Assembly: GCA_900467745.1 (NCBI GenBank) | Contig: UBQW01000017.1 | Location: 22,122-86,121, forward strand | Direction of reading: 5' to 3' | Source of the DNA: Hyphomicrobiales bacterium | GTDB taxonomy: Bacteria; Pseudomonadota; Alphaproteobacteria; Rhizobiales; Rhizobiaceae | DNA length: 64,000 bases | Part shown: positions 58,288 to 64,000 of the stretch, in pieces | Numbering within the stretch: the stretch's first letter is position 1 | How the letters are laid out: each line of letters opens with the position of its first letter | Made by a program: the position numbers and the translations under genes | The notes under the pieces: model-generated | What the model saw: only the letters and a program-made list of their open reading frames with translations | What the model was told of the DNA's origin: nothing | Databases searched by the model: none

Positions 58288-58334
58288 AAGGCACTTGCCT
58301 TAGTGATTTGATCTGATAGAAAGGCAATAGCCTT
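58288..58334. promoter_or_regulatory. Duplicated ArsR-type operators
   Basis: Two palindromes, AAGGCACTTGCCTT (58288-58301) and AAGGCAATAGCCTT (58321-58334), lie 33 bp apart centre to centre, three helical turns. Each is within a longer direct repeat of pattern AGAAAGGCAnTnGCCTTAGT. They occupy the divergent promoter region between the ArsR operon and the RibD-like gene. Confidence 0.82.
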
Positions 58335-58363
58335 AGTATTTGAGCTGTGAGGAGGATAGCACG

Positions 58364-59005
58364 ATGGCAGTCCGTATTGATCTCATGATCTCGCTGGACG
58401 GTTTCGCGACGACGACCGACCAGACATCAGAAGTCCCGTTCGGCGAGGACTGGCCACGGCTCGTAGGCGCCTATGCGGCCACGCGGACCTTCCGGGAGCG
58501 CGTCTTCAAGGACACAAGCGGCAGCGGCACCACCGGCCTCGACGATGACTATGCGCAGGCCTATTTCGACAATATCGGCGCCGAGATCATGGGCGCCGGC
58601 ATGTTCGGCCTGCACAATTTTCCCGATGATCCGGACTGGCGCGGATGGTGGGGCGACGAGCCGCCCTTTGGCTACCCGGTCTTTGTTCTTACCCATAAGC
58701 AGCGCCCGTCGATCGAGATGGCCGGCGGCACGACGTTCCACTTCCTCAGCGTCAATCCGGTCGATGCGCTGGCGCAGGCGACCAAGGCCGCTAACGGCAA
58801 GGATGTGCGCGTCGGCGGCGGACCGACGGTCGCGCGCGATTTCCTGAAAGCCGGTCTCGTCGATCAGCTTCATGTCGCGATCGCGCCGATTCTTTTGGGT
58901 CGCGGCATTCGCCTGTGGGATGATCTGCGTGGCCTCGAAGCGGGCTACACTGTCACATCGGAAACCGCGCCGAGCGGCACGATCCACCTGACTTTCAAGC
59001 GTTAA
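58364..59005 (+). CDS. Dihydrofolate reductase-like (RibD C-terminal) protein
   Basis: The 213-residue protein has the RibD_C/DHFR-like fold (VRIDLMISLDGFATTTDQ, YPVFVLTHKQRPSIEMAGGT, VRVGGGPTVARDFLKAGLVDQL, ILLGRGIRLWDDL). These proteins bind NADPH; most have unknown substrates. GGAGGATAGCACG precedes the ATG. Divergent from ArsR-SRPBCC and probably co-regulated. Confidence 0.9.
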   Translation: MAVRIDLMISLDGFATTTDQTSEVPFGEDWPRLVGAYAATRTFRERVFKDTSGSGTTGLDDDYAQAYFDNIGAEIMGAGMFGLHNFPDDPDWRGWWGDEPPFGYPVFVLTHKQRPSIEMAGGTTFHFLSVNPVDALAQATKAANGKDVRVGGGPTVARDFLKAGLVDQLHVAIAPILLGRGIRLWDDLRGLEAGYTVTSETAPSGTIHLTFKR

Positions 59006-59354
59006 TTACCCGTCGGCGCCCGTTAACCATTTCGGTCATTTCGCGGCTTACAGACTTTTAATCAAAAGCCCCATTGCCGGAATCAGACGCACTCCCTATC
59101 TCTGGCTGCGAGCGACGGAGAGTTCCGTATCGTCATACCAAGTGCACAAAGACCTGCTAATGGTCTTCTCGTGAATTCGGCTTTGGCGGAATGATATTTT
59201 CCTAATCGCCGACATTTTGACACGTTTCGGAATATGTTTCCGACAGTTCGTTATGTATTCTCTACAAATAAGGTAGATTATACGGAACACCAACCGCCGG
59301 TCCCGGCATGCCCGGGGCCCGAAGCAAGCACGACGCAGAAGAAAGGAATGAGAC
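59006..59354. other. AT-richer intergenic region with palindrome
   Basis: This 349-bp stretch has lower GC than its surroundings and no gene. It holds TCGGAA-N5-TTCCGA (59227-59243), a candidate operator or hairpin, and AT-rich promoter-like sequence around 59255-59282. Transcription rightward into the small ORFs is plausible. Confidence 0.4.
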
Positions 59355-59450
59355 ATGAACGACTTTGAAATTCTTGCCACGCTCCTGATGCGCCCGGTGC
59401 TTGGCAGTGACCGTCCGGGCGCTCTCTCCCGCCCGAACTGTCGAATGTGA
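59355..59450 (+). CDS. 31-residue ORF, possible leader peptide
   Basis: ATG at 59355 with GAAAGGAATGAGAC upstream opens a 31-codon frame (MNDFEILATLLMRPVLGSDR, then PGALSRPNCRM) ended by TGA. Inside it GCGCCCGG (59390-59397) and CCGGGCGC (59415-59422) form an 8-bp inverted repeat. No run of a single amino acid points to classical attenuation. It may be a real micro-protein or a leader; evidence is the ribosome site only. Confidence 0.35.
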   Translation: MNDFEILATLLMRPVLGSDRPGALSRPNCRM

Positions 59451-59528
59451 CCTTCGTCCCCCCTTAAACGGTAAAAGACAAGTCAATTCGCCATCGCCGA
59501 CGCACTCCGCGCGGCAGGAGTTCTATGC

Positions 59529-59723
59529 ATGAAAAAAGAAGTTATCGAATACGCGGGCGTGCCTGTTGGCATCGTCATTCCGGATGAAAACCGGCTGAAA
59601 TTCATTGCCGTGAAGTATCACGTCCACGATCTCGACGAGCAGCACTTCAGCTCGCCGGCCGAGGTCAAGCACGCGATCCACGATCTGATGACCCGCCGTC
59701 ATCCCAAACCCATCCATGCCTGA
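59529..59723 (+). CDS. Small conserved-looking hypothetical protein
   Basis: The 64-residue protein (MKKEVIEYAGVPVGIVIPDE, then NRLKFIAVKYHVHDLDEQHF) has a good ribosome site, GGCAGGAG, 8-9 bases upstream and a strong terminator after it. Alternating strands and a final helix suggest a small alpha/beta domain. Family not recognised. Confidence 0.65.
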   Translation: MKKEVIEYAGVPVGIVIPDENRLKFIAVKYHVHDLDEQHFSSPAEVKHAIHDLMTRRHPKPIHA

Positions 59724-59779
59724 GGGCAAGGTTCGACGCCGGCTTGAAGCGGCCGGGCGAAAACAATTCGAGGATATCT

Positions 59780-59817
59780 GACCGGTCCCGCCTGAAGCGG
59801 GGCCGGTCTTGTTTTTT
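59780..59817 (+). terminator. Rho-independent terminator
   Basis: GACCGGTCCCGC (59780-59791) pairs with GCGGGGCCGGTC (59797-59808) over 12 bp with one G-U, loop CTGAA, followed by TTGTTTTTT. It closes the small-ORF unit. Confidence 0.95.
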
Positions 59818-59893
59818 GCCCTCCCATATCGTCCTATCGCCTCCTGCTGATCGCCCATCTGCGAAAAGCCCACTGACGAAGAGGACGCAGCAC

Positions 59894-60889
59894 TTGCTCA
59901 ATCTGCTTACCGATATTGAGGGCCTCTCCGTCGGCCACGCCACGGATGTCAGCCTCGGCTCCGGCGTCACCGCGATCGTTTTCGATCGGCCGGCGGTGGC
60001 CTCCGGCGTCGTGCTCGGCGGCGCGCCCGGCGGTCGCGATACGGCGCTGCTCGATCCCTCTATGACGGTGGCCGAGGTCGATGCCTTCGTGCTCTCGGGC
60101 GGCTCCGCATTCGGGCTCGATGCCGCCGGCGGGGTCCAGGCCGGCCTGCGCGCCATGGGCCGCGGCTTTCCGGTTGGAAACCAGCGCGTCCCCATCGTCC
60201 CGCAGGCGATCCTGATGGACCTCCTGAACGGCGGCGACAAGGATTGGGGCCTGCAATCGCCCTATCGCGATCTCGGCTACGAAGCCTTTCGCGCTGCCGC
60301 GAAGGGTTCGTTCGCGCTCGGCACCGTGGGCGCCGGCACCGGCGCCACCACGGCGACCTTCAAGGGCGGCCTCGGCTCGGCTAGCGCCCGCTCGTCGGCT
60401 GGCCACACCATCGCTGCCATCGTCGCCGTCAATGCGCTGGGTTCCGCCACGGTGGGCGAGGGGCCGCATTTCTGGTCGGCGCCTTTCGAAGAGGACCATG
60501 AATTCGGCGGCCTCGGCCTGCCGCAGGCAATCGATGCGCGCGATACCGCCATGCGCCTCAAGGGCATGAACACCACGGCCACGACCATCGGCGCCATCGT
60601 CACCGATGCCGTGCTGACCAAGGCCGAGGCCCATCGTCTCGCTGTCATGGGCCATGACGGCTTTGCTCGGGCGCTGTTGCCCGCGCATCTGCCGCTCGAT
60701 GGCGACACCATCTTCTCGGCTGCCACCGGCGCCAGGCCGCTCGGTGGCCTGCCCGATTTTCTGGAACTCTGCCACCTCGCCACGCTTGTGATGGCCCGCG
60801 CCATTGCCCGCGGTGTCTATGAGGCGACGGCGCTCCCGGTGGAAGGCGCCCAGCCGGCGTGGCGGGACCGCTATGCCGATCGTCTGTGA
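59894..60889 (+). CDS. P1-family (DmpA-type) peptidase
   Basis: The 331-residue protein belongs to the self-processing N-terminal-nucleophile P1 family: LTDIEGLSVGHATD start, VVLGGAPGGRDTALLDP, LSGGSAFGLDAAGGV. The processing site region appears as AIVAVNALGSATVG and later MNTTATTIGAIVTDA, where the Thr of NTTATTIG is the probable nucleophile. Such enzymes release N-terminal residues from peptides or amides. TTG start at 59894 after GAGGACGCAGCAC. The LysR remnant and a peptide-type binding protein follow. Confidence 0.87.
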   Translation: MLNLLTDIEGLSVGHATDVSLGSGVTAIVFDRPAVASGVVLGGAPGGRDTALLDPSMTVAEVDAFVLSGGSAFGLDAAGGVQAGLRAMGRGFPVGNQRVPIVPQAILMDLLNGGDKDWGLQSPYRDLGYEAFRAAAKGSFALGTVGAGTGATTATFKGGLGSASARSSAGHTIAAIVAVNALGSATVGEGPHFWSAPFEEDHEFGGLGLPQAIDARDTAMRLKGMNTTATTIGAIVTDAVLTKAEAHRLAVMGHDGFARALLPAHLPLDGDTIFSAATGARPLGGLPDFLELCHLATLVMARAIARGVYEATALPVEGAQPAWRDRYADRL

Positions 60890-60931
60890 TGGATTAGAGG
60901 ATGGCATTGGTCCGAATGCGGAGACGGTGAG

Positions 60932-61850
60932 ATGCAGATACGCGCCCTGATGTATTTCGACGAACTGGTCCGCACCAATTCGATGCGCCAGGCCGCCGAA
61001 AACCTGAACGTCGCACCAACAGCGATCAGCCGGCAGATCGAGAACCTCGAATATCACTTTGGCGCGCCGCTGGTGGAGCGTAGCGCCCGTGGCGTCAAGC
61101 TGACGGCCGCCGGCGAACTGCTCGCCGCCCGCGCCGGCCGCACCCTGCGCGAGCTCGATCATGTCGGCCCAACTGATCGAGGATCTGAAGGGCCTGCAGG
61201 CCGGCCGCGTCGCCATCCACGCCAATGGCGCCACCGTCGCCAATCTCCTGGCGCCGGCGCTGGCCGAGTTCAGCCTCAAATATCCCAAGCTGCATTTCGA
61301 GGTCACCATCTCCAGCGCCCGTCAGGCCGTCGAGGCGGTCAATGGCGGCGAGGCGGATATCGCGGTCACGCTGTTTGCGCCGGCCGTAGCGGGCACCAAG
61401 GTGAGGCTGCGCTCCGAGATCGCCTACGACCTGATCGTCGCGACAAGCCATCCGGCAGCCGAGCGACAGGAAGTCAGCCTCAAGGATATAGCCGACTATC
61501 CATTGGCTTTGCCCGACCAATCCTTCGGCTTCCGCCAGGCCTTCGACGCGCTGTTCGAGAAGGCGGGGCTAAGCTTCGATGCCGTCTTCATCACCAGCTC
61601 GCTGGAAATGCTGAAGGAACTGGTGTTAAGCGGTGCCGCAGCCACGCTCTTGCCGGCGCTGACGGTGCGCCGCGAGATCGAGGCCGGCCAGCTGCGGGCC
61701 GTGCCGCTGGCGCCCAAAAGTGCCATCCGCACCCATGTCGATCTCTGCGTCGCGCCCGATCGCCAGCTATCCTTCGCCGCCTCCAAGCTTCTCGACTTCA
61801 TCGAGTGTTTCATGCGCGAGCGCGCCGGCGGTCCTGTCGGCAAGGGCTGA
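60932..61850 (+). pseudogene. LysR-family regulator broken by a +1 frameshift
   Basis: The N-terminal LysR helix-turn-helix (MYFDELVRTNSMRQAAENLN, then APTAISRQIENLEYHFGAPL) reads in one frame from 60932 to GTC at 61163-61165. The effector domain continues in the +1 frame (AQLIEDLKGLQAGRVAIHAN through to the stop at 61848-61850). Removing one G at 61166/61167 joins them as DHV-AQLIEDLKGL, the normal LysR linker. As given, the product is split. Reversion by slippage is unlikely at GTCGGCC, so it is a recent pseudogene or a sequencing error. Confidence 0.88.
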
Positions 61851-62040
61851 GGAAATGCAACGGTCGCCAACCGACGGTCTTGCACTTGCATCGCCTTGGG
61901 CTTGCATCGAGCGGGAAATTCCTGTGTAGCTCTTTCGGCTACACTGAGCACACATAATCGTCATTGTGTGTGCACAGGCGCAATGACACTCTATCGGCAA
62001 TCGGCCAGTTGCAGCAAGCGGCGGCCATGAAGGGGACATG

Positions 62041-63570
62041 ATGATCAAGCTTTCGCTCGCGCCCTCGGCGCGTCTCGTTCGTCGTCTTTCGCTTGGGGCC
62101 GCCGTCTCGGCCGGCCTGGTGATGCTCAGCCTGACGCCGGCTGAAGCCGCCAAGACCACGCTCAGCCTCGGCATGACCATCGAGCCCACCGGCCTCGACC
62201 CGACGATCGCTGCCCCCGTCGCCATCGGCCAGGTCACCTGGCAGAACGTTTTCGAGGGTCTGGTGACGATCGACGAGGCCGGCAAGGTTCAGCCGCAGCT
62301 GGCGAAAAGCTGGGAGATCTCGCCCGACGGACTGACCTATACGTTCAAGCTGCGCGAAGGCGTGACCTTCCACGACGGGCAGGCCTTCGATTCCGCCTCC
62401 GCCAAGTTCGCGCTCGACCGCGCCCGCGGCAAGGATTCCGTCAATCCGCAGAAGCGCTTCTTCGCCTCCATCGCCTCGATCGACACGCCCGATGCCGCAA
62501 CATTGGTGCTGCATCTTTCCGAGCCCACCGGCAGCCTGCTCTACTGGCTCGGCTGGCCGGCCTCCGTCATGGTGGCGCCGAACTCGGCGGCCGACGACAA
62601 GACCAAGCCCGTCGGCACCGGCCCCTTCAAGTTCGTCAGCTGGGCCAAGGGCGACAAGGTCGAGCTGGAAAAGAACGCCGGCTATTGGAACAAGGACGTC
62701 TCGGTCGCCCTCGGCAAGGTCATCTTCCGCTTCATCGCCGATCCGCAGGCGCAGGCAGCCGCGCTGAAATCCGGCGACGTCGACGCCATCCCCGAATTTG
62801 CAGCACCCGAGCTGATGTCCTCCTTCGACGGCGACGCCAGGTTGACGACCAAGATCGGCAACACCGAGCTCAAGGTCGTGGCCGGCATGAACAATGCCGA
62901 AAAGCCCTTCAACGACAAGCGCGTGCGCCAGGCCCTGATGATGGCGATCGACCGCAAGACGGTGATCGAAGGCGCCTGGTCCGGCCTCGGCACGCCGATC
63001 GGCAGCCACTACACGCCGAATGATCCCGGCTATGTCGACCTGACGACCAAGCTTCCCTACGATCCCGAAAAGGCCAAGGCCTTGCTGACGGAAGCCGGCT
63101 ATCCCGATGGCTTCACCTTCACCATCAAGTCCCCGCAGATGGCCTATGCACCGCGCAGCGCCGAGGTCATGCAGGCCATGCTCGCCGAAATCGGCGTCAC
63201 CATGACCATCGAGCCCACCGAATTCCCGGCCAAGTGGGTCCAGGACGTGATGAAGGACCGCGCCTACCAGATGACCATCGTCGCCCATGCCGAGCCGATG
63301 GACATCGACATCTATTCCCGCGATCCCTACTACTTCAACTACAAGAACCCTGATTTCAACGCGCTGATGAAGAAGGTCCAGGAAACCACCGATCCGGCCG
63401 CGCAGGCCAAGATCTACGGGCAGGCACAAACCATCCTCGCCGACGACGTCCCGGCTCTCTTCCTCTTCGTCATGCCCAAGCTCGGCGTCTGGGACAAGAA
63501 GCTGAAAGGCCTCTGGGAAAACGAGCCGATCCCGTCCAATGTGCTCACCAACGTCTCCTGGGACGAATAG
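62041..63570 (+). CDS. ABC transporter substrate-binding protein, family 5 (peptide type)
   Basis: The 509-residue protein has a Sec signal (RRLSLGAAVSAGLVMLSLTPAEA) and the SBP family 5 layout: LAKSWEISPDGLTYTFKLREGVTFHDG in consecutive motifs, GTGPFKFVSWAKGDKVEL, RVRQALMMAIDRKTVIEG. It binds peptides, nickel, or other small compounds. The permease genes are not in the window; the next 430 bp are repeats. ATG at 62041 has AGGGG five bases upstream. Confidence 0.93.
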   Translation: MIKLSLAPSARLVRRLSLGAAVSAGLVMLSLTPAEAAKTTLSLGMTIEPTGLDPTIAAPVAIGQVTWQNVFEGLVTIDEAGKVQPQLAKSWEISPDGLTYTFKLREGVTFHDGQAFDSASAKFALDRARGKDSVNPQKRFFASIASIDTPDAATLVLHLSEPTGSLLYWLGWPASVMVAPNSAADDKTKPVGTGPFKFVSWAKGDKVELEKNAGYWNKDVSVALGKVIFRFIADPQAQAAALKSGDVDAIPEFAAPELMSSFDGDARLTTKIGNTELKVVAGMNNAEKPFNDKRVRQALMMAIDRKTVIEGAWSGLGTPIGSHYTPNDPGYVDLTTKLPYDPEKAKALLTEAGYPDGFTFTIKSPQMAYAPRSAEVMQAMLAEIGVTMTIEPTEFPAKWVQDVMKDRAYQMTIVAHAEPMDIDIYSRDPYYFNYKNPDFNALMKKVQETTDPAAQAKIYGQAQTILADDVPALFLFVMPKLGVWDKKLKGLWENEPIPSNVLTNVSWDE

Positions 63571-64000
63571 GTGGCGGAAGGGTTTGTGTTAGTGGGAGAG
63601 GGTAGGGTAAGCGGTACGCTGACGGCAGCCATCGAGCTTGCGGCTCCCCCTCATTCGACCCTCCGGGCTACTGACCGGAGTCGAGCCGCTGGTCTCGACC
63701 CGTCCTTCGGACCCCCGTCGGGGAGAAGGGGAGGTTGGCGCGAGCGGCCCGCCACGAGTCTCTTCTCCCCAGCGGGGAGAAGGTGCCGGCAGGCGGATGA
63801 GGGGGCCACGCGCGCGAAGTTCACTTACAGCCGAGCCGCAAAGAGCCATCGCCCCACCAAGGATACCCCCCTCTGCCCTGCCGGGCATCTCCCCCACAAG
63901 GGGGGAGATTGGCTTGGCTCACCCGCTCGCTCTGACTTCAACGTTCAGCAATGCCATCACAACGATTCGATCTCCCCCCTTGTGGGGGAGATGTCCGGCA
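63571..64000. repeat. Intergenic mosaic palindromic repeats (rhizobial type)
   Basis: No gene. It contains CTTCTCCCC-AGC-GGGGAGAAG (63762-63782) followed by GTGCCGGCAGGCGGATGAGG, a repeat common in Rhizobiales intergenic DNA. A pair of 31-nt inverted copies (63879-63909 and 63970-64000) have unit TGCCGGGCATCTCCCCCACA plus the following bases, with one mismatch; each copy contains its own ATCTCCCC/GGGGAGAT palindrome. The second is cut by the window end. Confidence 0.85.

Noticed and set aside
63571..64000. CRISPR array from the repeated CTCCCC units
   Set aside because: Copies are inverted, unevenly spaced and lack constant-length spacers; no cas genes.

Overview
The window is about 61% GC chromosomal DNA of an alphaproteobacterium, almost certainly Rhizobiaceae (Rhizobium/Agrobacterium group). 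The evidence is the translation cluster order nusA-ylxR-infB-rbfA-truB-rpsO-pnp; a fabA-fabB-fabI operon divergent from an Irr-type Fur regulator; FYDLN-acid and BA14K-like proteins; NrsF/ECF regulation; a WEEF-ended chemoreceptor; and mosaic palindromic intergenic repeats at the right end. No phage, insertion sequence, integrase or CRISPR array was seen.

Layout. 1-9.8 kb: translation and RNA metabolism (nusA end, ylxR, infB, rbfA, truB, rpsO, pnp, an RsmC-like methyltransferase), with a beta-class GST on the other strand. 9.8-13.6 kb: orphan HicB-like protein, fabI-fabB-fabA, irr. 13.6-16.5 kb: membrane and secreted proteins of general type. 16.6-17.8 kb: a lower-GC DUF3800 gene just downstream of the 3' end of tRNA-Ala(GGC). 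18-22 kb: FYDLN-acid protein, PaiB-like protein, cmk, rpsA. 22-25.3 kb: a large disordered hypothetical, RNase D, PACE efflux protein, SlyX.

25.4-43.9 kb is a catabolic region. uxaC-uxuB (hexuronate degradation) is followed by a chemoreceptor and a choline-kinase-like/dimethylglycine-dehydrogenase-like pair. Next come a carbohydrate ABC importer operon with a Gfo/Idh/MocA oxidoreductase, a TetR-type regulator, and a divergent operon of two more Gfo/Idh/MocA oxidoreductases and a TIM-barrel isomerase/epimerase. The same 16-bp near-palindrome (core TTTGGTTAC) lies 62-67 bp upstream of uxaC, of the importer operon and of the oxidoreductase operon. This suggests one regulon that imports a sugar or glycoside, oxidises and cleaves it, and passes a uronate to UxaC/UxuB. 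It is the strongest candidate here for an undescribed system; its substrate is unknown.

44-48.5 kb: GATase1, Rdx protein, BA14K-like protein, tRNA-Leu(CAG), a HigBA-like toxin-antitoxin pair and an ECF sigma/NrsF pair. 48.6-53.3 kb: a surface-polysaccharide locus (Wzz/GumC, GH5 glycosidase, polymerase-like membrane protein). 53.4-64 kb: purU, a three-domain kinase/M23-like/aminotransferase fusion, an ArsR-SRPBCC operon divergent from a RibD-like reductase over duplicated operators, small ORFs, a DmpA-type peptidase, a frameshifted LysR gene, a peptide-type ABC binding protein and a repeat-rich end.
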